Assembly (NCBI GenBank): GCA_030538115.1
Contig: JAUNUP010000018.1
Span: forward strand, 2,324-64,773
Reading direction: 5' to 3'
DNA length: 62,450 nt
From: Dermatophilus congolensis
Lineage (GTDB): Bacteria > Actinomycetota > Actinomycetes > Actinomycetales > Dermatophilaceae
Position numbers and translations under genes: made by a program
Notes under the pieces: model-generated
Seen by the model: only the letters and a program-made list of their open reading frames with translations
Told to the model about the DNA's origin: nothing
The model's database searches: none
Shown here: piece by piece, positions 16,692 to 25,864 of the stretch
Numbering within the stretch: position 1 is the stretch's first letter
Layout of the letters: the number at the start of each line of letters is the position of its first letter

Positions 16692-17996
16692 TTGAGCCTG
16701 GTCGTGATGGGTCTGTCGCACCGCACGTCACCGATGGAAGTGCTCGAGCGCGCCAGCCTGGATGCCGAGGCGACGACTCGTCTTCGAGCGGCGTTGCGGT
16801 CTTCCGAGTTCCTTTCCGAATCACTGGTCGTCGCGACCTGCAACCGGCTTGAGGTGTACGCCGAGGCGGTGACGTTCCACGGTGCCGTAGACGACATCGG
16901 GGGCGCCCTGGCTCTCGCGAGCGGAGTTCCGCGCGAGGAACTCACCCCTCATCTGTACGTGCATTACGAAGACCGCGCAGTGGCGCACACCTTCTCCGTC
17001 GCGTGTGGCCTGGAGTCGATGGCCCTCGGCGAGGGTCAGATCCTCGGCCAGTTGCGTACGGCGCTGGCCACGGCCCAAGACGCCGAAACCGCGGGCGCGA
17101 GCCTCAATCAGTTGGTGCAGCAGGCGCTTCGCGTCGGCAAGAAGGCCCACTCCGAAACCGCGATCGACAGGGCCGGCCCTTCGCTCGTCGAGGGCGGACT
17201 GGCGCTCGCCACCGAGACCCTCGGCGACGTGGCGGCGTGCCGTGTGCTGGTGATGGGTGCAGGCGCGATGTCGTCGCTGGCGGCGACCACTCTCGTGCGG
17301 GCCTGTGTCGGTGACGTCGTGGTCGTCAACCGCACCCGCGAGAAGGCCGACCACCTCGCGGCCTCGCTGGGCGTCACAAGCGGCTCCTGGGACGACCTCG
17401 AGGACGAACTCGCGGCAGCCGACCTGGTGCTCGCGTGCACCGGGGCCACGGGACACGTCGTCACCGCCGACATGGCCGCGAAGCTGCACGAGCGCCGCGG
17501 GGGCAAGCCGCAGGTCTACCTCGACCTGGCGCTGCCTCGCGACATCGACCCGGACGCAGCCGAATTCGCGACCGTCATCGACCTGGCCGGCATCGGCCGC
17601 TTCATCGGTTCTGCTGACGGCGAGGAGCCGGCAGTCGCAGCCGTGCGCGACCTCGTGACCGCCGAGGTGGCCGATTACCTCGTGCTTCGCCGGCAGAAGG
17701 CCGTCGCTCCGACCGTCGCCGCGCTGCGCCGCCGTGCGGCCGACGTGGTGCGCTCCGAGCTCGACCGCCTCGGAGCCAAGCTGCCCGATCTCGACGACGC
17801 TGTGCGCCGAGAGCTCGAGAACACCGTGAACCGCGTGGCCAACCAACTGCTGCACGCGCCCACCGTGCGGGTGAAAGAACTGGCCAGCGCTGAGGGTGCG
17901 GGCGACTACACCGCTGCCCTGCGCGACCTGTTCGACCTCGACAGCCGTGACATCGCGACGGTCTCCGCGCCTCCCGGCACCGGATGCTCGGCGTGA
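16692..17996 (+). CDS. hemA: Glutamyl-tRNA reductase
   Basis: First step of C5 tetrapyrrole synthesis: NADPH reduction of glutamyl-tRNA to glutamate-1-semialdehyde. 434 residues. GLSHRTSPMEVLE and the catalytic Cys in VVATCNRLEVY (C50) mark the N-terminal domain. ACGLESMALGEGQILGQLR is the substrate region, and VLVMGAGAMSSLAATTL starts the NADPH domain. A C-terminal dimerisation helix is present. The start is TTG, chosen because AAGGAGG lies 8 nt before it and the protein then begins MSLVVMGLSHR. It overlaps hemC by 13 nt, heading a coupled hemACD unit. Confidence 0.97.
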   Translation: MSLVVMGLSHRTSPMEVLERASLDAEATTRLRAALRSSEFLSESLVVATCNRLEVYAEAVTFHGAVDDIGGALALASGVPREELTPHLYVHYEDRAVAHTFSVACGLESMALGEGQILGQLRTALATAQDAETAGASLNQLVQQALRVGKKAHSETAIDRAGPSLVEGGLALATETLGDVAACRVLVMGAGAMSSLAATTLVRACVGDVVVVNRTREKADHLAASLGVTSGSWDDLEDELAAADLVLACTGATGHVVTADMAAKLHERRGGKPQVYLDLALPRDIDPDAAEFATVIDLAGIGRFIGSADGEEPAVAAVRDLVTAEVADYLVLRRQKAVAPTVAALRRRAADVVRSELDRLGAKLPDLDDAVRRELENTVNRVANQLLHAPTVRVKELASAEGAGDYTAALRDLFDLDSRDIATVSAPPGTGCSA

Positions 17997-19015
17997 GCGC
18001 CCCGCTCCGGCTCGGCACGCGCCGAAGCGCGCTCGCGACCACGCAGTCGCGATGGGTGGCGGCTCGTCTCGAGGAGACAGGAGTGCGCTCGGAGATCGTC
18101 GAGGTCGTCACCGAGGGAGACGTGAACCTCGCTCCGCTGACGCAGATCGGCGGTACGGGCGTGTTCGCCTCCGCCCTGCGTCGCAAGCTGCAGGACGGTG
18201 ACGTCGACTTCGCCGTTCACTCGCTCAAGGACCTGCCGGTGGCGCCCGAGCCGGGGCTGGTCGTGGCCGCGATCCCCGTTCGCGAGGACGTGCGTGACGT
18301 GCTCTTCTCGCGCGATCGCGTGAGCCTGTTCGACCTGCCGGCCGGTTCGCGCGTGGGCACGGGCTCGCCGCGGCGTGCGGCGCAGTTGCGGGTTGCGAGG
18401 CCTGACCTGGTGATCGAGGGCATCCGCGGCAACGTGGAGACCCGCATCTCGTACGTGACCGACGGCCGCCTCGATGCGGTGATCCTCGCTGGAGCGGGCG
18501 TGCGACGCCTCGGTCTCGACGGTGGGGTCACCGAATTCCTGCCGCTCGACGTGGTGCTGCCCGCGCCCGGGCAGGGCGCGCTGGCCGTGGAGTGCCGCGA
18601 AGGTGACGACGCCGTCATCGCGGCACTGCGCGGCATCGAACACCCTGAGACGCGGGCCTGCGTCGACGCCGAACGCGCCTTGTTGTCGACCCTCGAGGCG
18701 GGCTGCACGGCGCCCGTGGGTGCCTATGCTCGCGTCGTCGATGGTGGTTCCGTTGTGGATGACGGTTCACCGACAAGCGCATCAGAGGCGCCCACCGCAA
18801 CCTTTGAGGATCCTGTGCGCAACAGGAACTTCGTGCACGTGTCCGATCGTTATGTTCGCCTGGATGCGTTCGTCGGCACCTCCGACTCCGGCGTGCGCGT
18901 TCACGGGGAAGCCCCGCTCGCCGAGGCGAGCGCGTTGGGCATCACCCTGGCAACCGATGTACTCACGCGCCTGGAGTCGGAAGGCGCCAGGATGGCAACG
19001 CCGGAGGACTTGTGA
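17984..19015 (+). CDS. hemC: Hydroxymethylbilane synthase (porphobilinogen deaminase)
   Basis: Polymerises four porphobilinogen units. 343 residues, a little longer than usual (about 310). LRLGTRRSALATTQS, HSLKDLPV, and the cofactor-attachment Cys in LEAGCTAPVGAYARV are present. An acidic, Ser-rich insertion (DDGSPTSASEAPTATFED) follows the dipyrromethane site and accounts for the extra length. The start is either ATG 17984 or GTG 17993, both inside the end of hemA. It overlaps hemD by 4 bp. Confidence 0.97.
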   Translation: MLGVSAPLRLGTRRSALATTQSRWVAARLEETGVRSEIVEVVTEGDVNLAPLTQIGGTGVFASALRRKLQDGDVDFAVHSLKDLPVAPEPGLVVAAIPVREDVRDVLFSRDRVSLFDLPAGSRVGTGSPRRAAQLRVARPDLVIEGIRGNVETRISYVTDGRLDAVILAGAGVRRLGLDGGVTEFLPLDVVLPAPGQGALAVECREGDDAVIAALRGIEHPETRACVDAERALLSTLEAGCTAPVGAYARVVDGGSVVDDGSPTSASEAPTATFEDPVRNRNFVHVSDRYVRLDAFVGTSDSGVRVHGEAPLAEASALGITLATDVLTRLESEGARMATPEDL

Positions 19016-20637
19016 CTGACACGTCTCCGTCGGCCGGCGTACTCGCCGGTGCGATACCCAAGGGCCGCGTGGCCTTCGTCGGAGTCGGACCGGGTGACCC
19101 CGGCCTGCTGACCCTGCGCGCGAGCGAACTGCTCGGCGCTGCCGACGCTGTCGTCTACGGGCCCGAACCCCTGCCCGATTTCATCGCCGAGTTCGTTCCC
19201 TGCGGCGTGCCGATGCTGCAGGCTCCGGCCGATGTGCCGTTCGACCGCGCCGAACTCGCGCTCGCGGTACCCACCGCCATCGGTGACACGGGCCGTCACG
19301 TGCTCGTGGTGCGCCTGTGCGGCGAGGACCCCGGTTCGTGGCCGCGCCTCGGAATCGAGGTCGAGGCCGTGCGCATGGAGGGGTACGACGTCGAGGTCGT
19401 GCCGGGGATAAGCGCGATGGCGACCGTGCCTTCGTATCTGGGCGTGACCCTGGCAGACCGCAGTTCGCGCGAGGTGCTCGTAGCCTGGGACGACCAGATC
19501 GCGCCCGCCGACTTCTCCGGAGCCTCGCCCGAAGACGTCACGGTCGTACTGCGTGGCACGCACGAACAGGTCACCGACGGACTGTCGAAGGTGCTCGCCT
19601 CCGGGCGTTCGGCAGATGCCCCGGTGGCGTTCAACGAGAACGCCACGACGGTGCGGCAGCGCACGGTCGTGACGACGCTCGGCGACTCGGGCCAGGCACT
19701 CGCCTCCTCGGGTTTCGGAGACCGCGTGGTGGCCGTCGTGAGCCGCAACGTCGTCGGCCGTGACCGCGTGGAGTGGTTCGAGAGCCGGCCGCTGTTCGGG
19801 TGGCGTGTACTCGTGCCGCGTACCAAAGACCAAGCCGGGGCCACCGTCGCCGGTCTCGCCCAGTACGGCGCGATCGGTGAGGTCGTGCCGACCATCAGCG
19901 TGGAGCCCCCGCGCACCCCACAGCAGATCCGCCGCGCCGTCACCGGGCTGGTCGAGGGCCGCTACCAGTGGGTGGTCTTCACGAGCGTCAACGCGGTGCG
20001 CGCCGTGCGTGAACGCCTCGAGGAGGTCGGGCTCGACAGCCGGGCGCTCGCGGGCGTGAAGGTGGCCTCCGTAGGCGAGGTGACGACGACCGCGCTGCGC
20101 GACTGGGGTGTCGAACCCGATCTAATGCCCGAAAGCGACCACAGCAGCAAGGGCCTCGTGGCGACGTGGCCCGCCTACGACGCCGAGCTCGACCCGATCA
20201 ACCGCGTCTTCCTGCCGCGCGCCGACATCGCGACCGAGACCTTGGTCGGGGGACTGCGCGAACTCGGCTGGGATCCGGAAGACGTGACGGCCTACCGCAC
20301 CGTCCGCGCGGCGCCTCCGCCCGCGCCCGTGCGCGAGGCGATCAAGAAGGGCCACTTCGACGCGGTGCTGTTCACGTCTGGATCCACCGTGCGCAACCTC
20401 GTCGGCATCGCGGGCAAACCGCACCCGTCGACGGTGGTGGCGTGCATCGGCACCGCAACGGCACGCACTGCCGAAGACCTGGGCCTGCACGTGTCGGTGA
20501 TCGCGCCGATCGCCAACTCCGAGGCCCTCGTCGAGGCGCTCGCCGCCCACGGCCGCGAGCGGCAGGCACAGGCTCGCGCGGAGGGGCGCCCGATCACGCG
20601 CCCCAGCCAGCGCAAAGAGCCGTCTCGTCGGGCCTGA
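19012..20637 (+). CDS. hemD: Fused uroporphyrinogen-III methyltransferase-like / uroporphyrinogen-III synthase (HemD)
   Basis: 541-residue fusion. Residues 1-250 form a tetrapyrrole-methylase fold (VGVGPGDPGLLTLRA, VVPGISAMATVPSYLG). From about 262 the HemD half starts (GWRVLVPRTKDQAG) and closes linear hydroxymethylbilane to uroporphyrinogen III (FTSVNAVRAV, FTSGSTVRNLVG). In the methylase half the canonical RLKGGDP motif reads RLCGEDPGSW, so methyl transfer to make precorrin-2/sirohydrochlorin is doubtful. Actinobacterial HemD proteins often carry such a degenerate half. A basic 25-residue tail follows. It starts with a GTGA overlap after hemC. Confidence 0.93.
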   Translation: MTDTSPSAGVLAGAIPKGRVAFVGVGPGDPGLLTLRASELLGAADAVVYGPEPLPDFIAEFVPCGVPMLQAPADVPFDRAELALAVPTAIGDTGRHVLVVRLCGEDPGSWPRLGIEVEAVRMEGYDVEVVPGISAMATVPSYLGVTLADRSSREVLVAWDDQIAPADFSGASPEDVTVVLRGTHEQVTDGLSKVLASGRSADAPVAFNENATTVRQRTVVTTLGDSGQALASSGFGDRVVAVVSRNVVGRDRVEWFESRPLFGWRVLVPRTKDQAGATVAGLAQYGAIGEVVPTISVEPPRTPQQIRRAVTGLVEGRYQWVVFTSVNAVRAVRERLEEVGLDSRALAGVKVASVGEVTTTALRDWGVEPDLMPESDHSSKGLVATWPAYDAELDPINRVFLPRADIATETLVGGLRELGWDPEDVTAYRTVRAAPPPAPVREAIKKGHFDAVLFTSGSTVRNLVGIAGKPHPSTVVACIGTATARTAEDLGLHVSVIAPIANSEALVEALAAHGRERQAQARAEGRPITRPSQRKEPSRRA

Positions 20638-20746
20638 GGGTCCTCGTATAGCCAGCAGACCCAGTAGGCCCAGCACGCCTGTCCGGTAACCTGCGGGTCA
20701 GTACGGGCACCGTAGGGGGCCGACCGATTCGAGCAGGGGGACGACC

Positions 20747-21766
20747 ATGCCGCACGAGAGCGCGCCCGCAACCGGATTCTCCGCAGGCAGGCGTCGCCCG
20801 CGACGGCTGCGCTCGACCCCGGCGATGCGCCGCCTCGTGGCCCAGACACGGCTCGATCCGGCCCAGTTCATCCTTCCGGTGTTCGTCGCGGAGGGGGCGA
20901 GCGAGCCCGCTCCGATCGGCTCGATGCCGGGTGTGGTGCAGCACAGTATGGATTCGCTCGTCGCCGAGGCCCGGGCCGCGGCGAGTGCCGGACTGGGCGG
21001 ATTCATGATCTTCGGTGTGCCCACCAGCAAGGATGCGGTCGGCAGCGGAGCCGACGACCCCGACGGCATCGTCAACGTCGCTCTCGCCCGCGTGCGAGAG
21101 GCAGTGGGTGACGACCTCCTCGTGATGGCCGACCTGTGCCTCGACGAGTTCACCGACCACGGGCACTGCGGCGTGCTCGGCACCGACGCCGCAGGACGGA
21201 CCGTCGTCGATAACGACGCGACTCTGGAGCGCTACGCGGCGATGGCGGTGGCGCAGGCGAAGGCCGGTGCGCACGTGGTCGGGCCGAGCGGCATGATGGA
21301 CGGCCAGGTCGCGGTGGTGCGCGACGCGCTCGACGGCGCCGGGTACGACGATGTCGTGATTCTGGCCTACTCGGCCAAGTACGCCTCCGCGTTCTACGGC
21401 CCGTTCCGCGAGGCCGTCGCGTCGTCTCTGAGCGGTGACCGCAAGACGTACCAGCAGGACCCGGCGAACCTCGACGAGGCGCTGGTCGAGGTGCAGCTCG
21501 ACGTGGAGGAGGGGGCCGACATCGTCATGGTCAAGCCCGCTCTGCCCTACCTCGACGTGCTCACACACGTCGCGAACAGCGTGAACGTGCCCGTGTGCGC
21601 CTACCAGGTGTCGGGGGAGTACGCGATGATCGAGGCCGCCGCGGCGAACGGTTGGATCGAGCGTGACCGGGCGATTCTCGAAACGCTCACGTCGATCCAT
21701 CGCGCGGGTGCCTCGTCGGTGCTGACCTATTACGCGCTCGAGGCAGCGCGGCTCCTCGGACGTTAA
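20747..21766 (+). CDS. hemB: Delta-aminolevulinic acid dehydratase (porphobilinogen synthase)
   Basis: Condenses two 5-aminolevulinate molecules. 339 residues. The two active-site lysines are in [10 protein letters not shown] and [10 protein letters not shown]. The metal region reads [13 protein letters not shown], so one Cys of the zinc triad is replaced by Asp, as in Mg-dependent enzymes. SD-like AGGGGG precedes the ATG. A possible -10 (TAACCT, 20687-20692) in the 109-bp gap after hemD suggests an extra internal promoter. Confidence 0.97.
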   Translation: MPHESAPATGFSAGRRRPRRLRSTPAMRRLVAQTRLDPAQFILPVFVAEGASEPAPIGSMPGVVQHSMDSLVAEARAAASAGLGGFMIFGVPTSKDAVGSGADDPDGIVNVALARVREAVGDDLLVMADLCLDEFTDHGHCGVLGTDAAGRTVVDNDATLERYAAMAVAQAKAGAHVVGPSGMMDGQVAVVRDALDGAGYDDVVILAYSAKYASAFYGPFREAVASSLSGDRKTYQQDPANLDEALVEVQLDVEEGADIVMVKPALPYLDVLTHVANSVNVPVCAYQVSGEYAMIEAAAANGWIERDRAILETLTSIHRAGASSVLTYYALEAARLLGR

Positions 21767-21845
21767 AGCTGCCACTGGCAACCAGCTCGGCAGCTCTGAC
21801 CAGGACGTCTGTCACGGAAGGCGCCTTTGTGCTGCTCCGTCCTGC

Positions 21846-21851
21846 GATACT
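21846..21851 (+). promoter_or_regulatory. -10 box for the marR-type gene (leaderless)
   Basis: GATACT ending 7 nt before ATG 21859. It indicates the regulator is transcribed from its own start inside the hem block. Confidence 0.5.
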
Positions 21852-21858
21852 TGTACGC

Positions 21859-22389
21859 ATGGGTGAGTTCGCAGCGGAGCGGGTCTCCGAGGAGGGGACG
21901 CAGTGGCTGACGCAGGAGCAGCAGGTGGCCTGGCGTGCGCTACTACGCGGTACGAGCTCCCTGATGTCCGCTCTCGACGCCGACCTGCAGCCCCACGGGG
22001 TTTCTCTGTCGGAGTACGAGATTCTCGCGATGCTCTCCGAACAGCCCGCGCGCACCACACGCATGTCGGCTCTCGCGGAGATGGTCTCGCAGTCGCGGTC
22101 GCGCCTCACCCACGCCGCCAATCGCCTGGAGCGCAGGGGCTGGGTTGCCCGTCAACGCTCCGAGCACGACGGTCGCGGTGTGCTGCTGTCGTTGACCGAG
22201 GCAGGGCATGTGGCCGTGCAGCAGCTCGCGCCGGTACACCTCGAGAGTGTGCGCGCCCGCGTGGTCGACCTGATGAGCGACGAGGACTTCGTCAATCTGG
22301 GCCGCGCGATGCGGGTGATCGCCGACGCGATGGGTCCTTCGGCGCAGGGCCCGACGGTGCCGGGGGCGCAGTCGGTCGAGACCGTCTGA
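21859..22389 (+). CDS. MarR family transcriptional regulator
   Basis: About 176 residues with the winged-helix core ILAMLSEQPARTTRMSALAE, MVSQSRSRLTHAANRLERRG and VLLSLTEAGH. A dimer that binds a short palindrome near its own promoter is typical of the family. The ligand is unknown. It sits between hemB and hemL with its own leaderless promoter. Whether it controls heme genes is inference from position only. A GTG further upstream (21829) is in frame but lies ahead of the -10. Confidence 0.9.
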   Translation: MGEFAAERVSEEGTQWLTQEQQVAWRALLRGTSSLMSALDADLQPHGVSLSEYEILAMLSEQPARTTRMSALAEMVSQSRSRLTHAANRLERRGWVARQRSEHDGRGVLLSLTEAGHVAVQQLAPVHLESVRARVVDLMSDEDFVNLGRAMRVIADAMGPSAQGPTVPGAQSVETV

Positions 22390-22431
22390 GCGGGATCCGA
22401 CACTGTCGGTGAGGTGCGGCATGATGGGCCC

Positions 22432-23754
22432 ATGCCTTACCCGATGAATGCGCCGGCCTCCGAACGTCTTCTCGAGCGAGCCTCGGCGGTGATTCCGGGC
22501 GGGGTGAACTCGCCGGTCCGGGCGTTCCGGGCTGTGGGTGGCGTTCCGCGGTTCATGGCGTCGGCGCAAGGCCCGTGGCTCAAAGATGCTGACGGGCGCT
22601 CCTATGTCGACCTCGTCGGGTCGTGGGGGCCGATGATTCTCGGGCACGCCCATCCCGATGTGCTGGCCGCCGTGACCGGGGCCGCGCAGAAGGGGTTCAG
22701 CTTCGGCACGCCGAGCGAGAACGAGGTGGCGCTGGCCGAAGAGATCGTCGCGCGTATCGAGCCTGTCGAGCAGGTTCGGCTGGTCAACAGCGGCACCGAA
22801 GCGACGATGAGCGCTGTTCGCTTGGCCCGCGGGGTCACCGGGCGGGCGGCCGTCGTCAAGTTCGCGGGTTGCTACCACGGCCACGTCGACGCGCTGCTGG
22901 CGCACGCGGGCAGCGGTGTCGCCACGTTCGGGCTGCCCGACTCCGCAGGGGTTCCGGCCTCCGCCGCGGGCGAGACGATCGTGTTGCCCTACAACGACGT
23001 CGACGCGCTGCGGGCCGCGTTCGCCGAGCACGGAGAACGGGTCGCGTGCCTCATCACCGAAGCCTGCCCGGGCAACATGGGCGTCGTGCCTCCCGCGCCG
23101 GGCTTCACGGCCGAGTTGCGGCGCATCACGCGCGAATACGGCGCTCTGCTGATCAGCGACGAGGTGATGACCGGGTTCAGGTGCAGTCCGGCCGGCTGGT
23201 ACGGGCTCGAGGGGCCGTACGACGACGGGGCGCCCGACCTGTTCACGTTCGGCAAGGTGATGGGCGGCGGGTTCCCGACCGCGGCTTTCGGAGGCCGCGC
23301 CGAGCACATGGAGCTGCTGGCCCCCTCCGGGCCCGTCTACCAAGCGGGCACGTTGTCGGGTAACCCGGTCGCCTCGGCCGCGGGCCTGGCCACGCTGCGG
23401 GCCTGCACGCCGGAGGTGTACGAGAAGCTGCAGGACGTGGCCGAGCGGATCGCAGGGGCCGCCGAGGCGGCGCTGAGCCAAGCGGGCGTGCCGCACCGGG
23501 TGCAGTGGGCCGGAAGCATGTTCAGCATCTTCTTCCGCGAGGGCGCCGTGACGAATTACGACGACGCCCGCGACCAGAACACCGAGGCGTTCACCGCGTT
23601 CTTCCACAGCCTGCTCGCCGACGGTGTGCACCTGCCGCCTTCGGCATTCGAGACCTGGTTCGTCAGCGCCGCACACGACGAGACCGCCGTCTCGCATGTC
23701 ACCGAGGCCCTGCCGGCCGCAGCGCGTGCCGCTGCCGAGGCAGCCGGGCTCTGA
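22432..23754 (+). CDS. hemL: Glutamate-1-semialdehyde 2,1-aminomutase
   Basis: PLP enzyme making 5-aminolevulinate, the second step after HemA. 440 residues. [23 protein letters not shown] is the family start. The PLP lysine is in [19 protein letters not shown], preceded by [12 protein letters not shown] use ATG 22432. GTG 22414 is also in frame, but the translated MRHDG extension is not family-like. It completes a near-full C5 pathway cluster (hemA, C, D, B, L). Confidence 0.97.
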   Translation: MPYPMNAPASERLLERASAVIPGGVNSPVRAFRAVGGVPRFMASAQGPWLKDADGRSYVDLVGSWGPMILGHAHPDVLAAVTGAAQKGFSFGTPSENEVALAEEIVARIEPVEQVRLVNSGTEATMSAVRLARGVTGRAAVVKFAGCYHGHVDALLAHAGSGVATFGLPDSAGVPASAAGETIVLPYNDVDALRAAFAEHGERVACLITEACPGNMGVVPPAPGFTAELRRITREYGALLISDEVMTGFRCSPAGWYGLEGPYDDGAPDLFTFGKVMGGGFPTAAFGGRAEHMELLAPSGPVYQAGTLSGNPVASAAGLATLRACTPEVYEKLQDVAERIAGAAEAALSQAGVPHRVQWAGSMFSIFFREGAVTNYDDARDQNTEAFTAFFHSLLADGVHLPPSAFETWFVSAAHDETAVSHVTEALPAAARAAAEAAGL

Positions 23755-23800
23755 CCTGCGCCTCTGGCACCGACCGATACAAGAATGCGAGGCTGTCCCG

Positions 23801-24469
23801 ATGAGCGCCGCCCCCACTGACAAGCAGGTCACCGTTCACCTGCTCCGGCACGGCGAGGTCGAGAACCCGAAGAAGATCCTCTACGGTCGCCTGCCCGGCT
23901 ACCACCTCTCCGAGCGTGGCCGCGCGATGGCAGACCTGGCGGCCAAGGCGCTCGCCCACCTGCCGGTGGGGCTGGTCGTCGCGTCGCCGCTCGAGCGCGC
24001 GCAAGAGACCGCGGCTCCCATCGCGGCCGTTCACGAGCTGCCGATCTACACCGACCCGCGGATCATCGAGGCGGGCAACCAGTTCGAAGGCCGGCGCTTC
24101 GGGCACGGAGACGGCTCGCCCGCGCGCCCCTCCAACTGGCTGCTGCTCCGTAACCCGTTCCGGCCCTCGTGGGGTGAGCCGTACACGGCGATCGTGGCCC
24201 GCATGTCGGAGGCGCTGCTGGCGGCCGCCGACGCGTCGCGTCGCCTCGCGGGCGGACGTGACGTCGTGGCGGTCTCGCATCAACTACCGATCTGGACGAT
24301 CAGGTCGCATTACGAGGGCCGCCGTCTCTGGCACGACCCGCGCGACCGCGAATGCGGGCTCGCCTCGCTGACGAGCTTCACGTTCTCCGGAGACCGCCTC
24401 ACGGCGATCGCGTACAGCGAGCCGGCCGCGAGCCTGTATCAGGGAGTGAGTCAGGTGCCTGGCGCATGA
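23801..24469 (+). CDS. Histidine phosphatase superfamily protein (phosphoglycerate mutase-like)
   Basis: 222 residues. LLRHGEVENP carries the phosphorylated His and the RHG motif, SPLERAQETA is the second conserved block, and AVSHQLPIW holds the second active-site His. The substrate is not deducible. Placement between hemL and tlpA is common in actinobacteria. The start ATG gives MSAAPTDKQVTVHLLRHG, and the longer open frame is the hemL shadow. Its last codons overlap tlpA by 4 bp. Confidence 0.9.
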   Translation: MSAAPTDKQVTVHLLRHGEVENPKKILYGRLPGYHLSERGRAMADLAAKALAHLPVGLVVASPLERAQETAAPIAAVHELPIYTDPRIIEAGNQFEGRRFGHGDGSPARPSNWLLLRNPFRPSWGEPYTAIVARMSEALLAAADASRRLAGGRDVVAVSHQLPIWTIRSHYEGRRLWHDPRDRECGLASLTSFTFSGDRLTAIAYSEPAASLYQGVSQVPGA

Positions 24470-25062
24470 GTCTGAAACGACGATTCGCGGCGGCGGCACT
24501 GGCCGTGGCCGTACTCGCCGGCGGTGCCGCCTGCGGCGACGGGGGCAACACGATCGCCGACCAGGCGAAGCGTGGCGACGACCTGGGCTATGTCGCGGGA
24601 GACGGAACCGTGCAGCAGCTCGCCCCGGACCAGCGTCGCGCGGCGATCTCGCTGCAGGGCACGACACTCGACGGCACACCCTGGGACCTCGCCGAACAGC
24701 GCGGAAAGGTGGTCGTGCTCAACGTCTGGGGCTCGTGGTGCCAGCCGTGCGAGGCGGAGGCACCGCACCTCGAGACCGCTCACGTGAAGTACGCGACCGA
24801 CGACACGGTCGAGTTCATGGGCATCGACGTGGGGGAGGGCCCCGAAACCGGCGCCGCGGCCGCCGAACGCTGGGGGCTGACCTACCCGTCGCTCTCCGAC
24901 CCCGAGCGCCTGCTCGCGAGCTCGCTCGACGGGCTCGCCAACGCGACGCCGTCGACACTGGTGGTCGACAAGGAGGGCCGCATCGCGGCTCGCATCTCGG
25001 GTGCCGTGACCAGCCCGGCCACACTCACCGCCCTCATCGACGACGTCGCGGCGCAGGGCTGA
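24466..25062 (+). CDS. TlpA/ResA-like thiol:disulfide oxidoreductase lipoprotein
   Basis: 198 residues. A lipoprotein signal ends in the lipobox LAGGAAC (lipidated C23). A thioredoxin-like domain follows with redox motif WGSWCQPC (C92/C95) and cis-Pro region NATPSTLVVD. Outside the membrane it would reduce apocytochrome c haem-binding cysteines using electrons passed by CcdA. The ATGA overlap with the phosphatase and 15-nt gap to ccdA show a single operon. Confidence 0.93.
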   Translation: MSLKRRFAAAALAVAVLAGGAACGDGGNTIADQAKRGDDLGYVAGDGTVQQLAPDQRRAAISLQGTTLDGTPWDLAEQRGKVVVLNVWGSWCQPCEAEAPHLETAHVKYATDDTVEFMGIDVGEGPETGAAAAERWGLTYPSLSDPERLLASSLDGLANATPSTLVVDKEGRIAARISGAVTSPATLTALIDDVAAQG

Positions 25063-25077
25063 GGGGCTTCGATCTCG

Positions 25078-25863
25078 ATGTCGACTGCGGTCTCTGGCGT
25101 GATGGGTGTGGTGGCGGACGGCAACCTGCTGCTGGCCACCGTCGTGGCGTTGGCGGCGGGAGTCGTCTCGTTCGCCTCCCCGTGTGTGCTGCCTCTGGTG
25201 CCAGGCTTTCTCGGGTACGTCACCGGTATGGGGCAGGCGCCGAGCACAGGTGGCGCGGCGAAGCGGGGCCTCGACGAACGCTCGCGCACGATGCTCGGCG
25301 CGGTGCTGTTCGTACTCGGGTTCAGCGCCGTGTTCATCGTCGGCACGCTGCTCGCCTCGGCCGCCGGCGCGGCCCTGCGTGACTACGCCTCCGTGCTCAC
25401 CCGCGTCGGCGGGGTGCTGGTCATCGTGCTCGCACTCGTCTTTCTCGGAGTCGGTGCGCAGTGGACGTTCACGCCCCGCTGGAAGCCCAAGGCAGGCCTC
25501 GCGGGGGCCCCGGTGCTGGGTGTGGTGTTCGGCATCGGTTGGGCGCCGTGCATGGGGCCGACCTATGCGGTGATCTACGCGCTGGCCACCAACCTCGCGG
25601 GCGACTCCGGCCTCATCGCGCGCGGTGCCGTGCTCGGGGTGGCCTACTGCCTCGGCCTCGGCATCCCGTTCATCCTCATTGCCGGCGGGTGGGCCAAGGC
25701 GATGAACGCCTCCGCCTGGTTGCGCCGTCATCAGCGCGCGGTGCACATCGCGGGCGGGCTGTTGCTGCTCGCCGTCGGTCTGCTGCTCGTCTCCGGGGCG
25801 TGGGACGTGCTCGTGCGCCAGATCCAGACCGCCCTCGTCAGCCAGTTCCGGACGGTGTTGTGA
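25078..25863 (+). CDS. ccdA: Cytochrome c biogenesis protein CcdA
   Basis: 261-residue six-helix membrane protein that carries electrons from cytoplasmic thioredoxin to the outer thiol oxidoreductase. The redox-active cysteines are in FASPCVLPLVPGFLGY and GWAPCMGPTY, the two CcdA signature loops. The ATG start follows GAGGGG. It is part of the System II set with tlpA, resB and ccsB. Confidence 0.95.
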   Translation: MSTAVSGVMGVVADGNLLLATVVALAAGVVSFASPCVLPLVPGFLGYVTGMGQAPSTGGAAKRGLDERSRTMLGAVLFVLGFSAVFIVGTLLASAAGAALRDYASVLTRVGGVLVIVLALVFLGVGAQWTFTPRWKPKAGLAGAPVLGVVFGIGWAPCMGPTYAVIYALATNLAGDSGLIARGAVLGVAYCLGLGIPFILIAGGWAKAMNASAWLRRHQRAVHIAGGLLLLAVGLLLVSGAWDVLVRQIQTALVSQFRTVL

Positions 25864-25864
25864 C

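Noticed and set aside
21943..23832. 629-codon open frame antisense to the marR-type gene and hemL
   Set aside because: Antisense to two recognisable genes, with low-complexity Arg/Gly/His composition and no motif.
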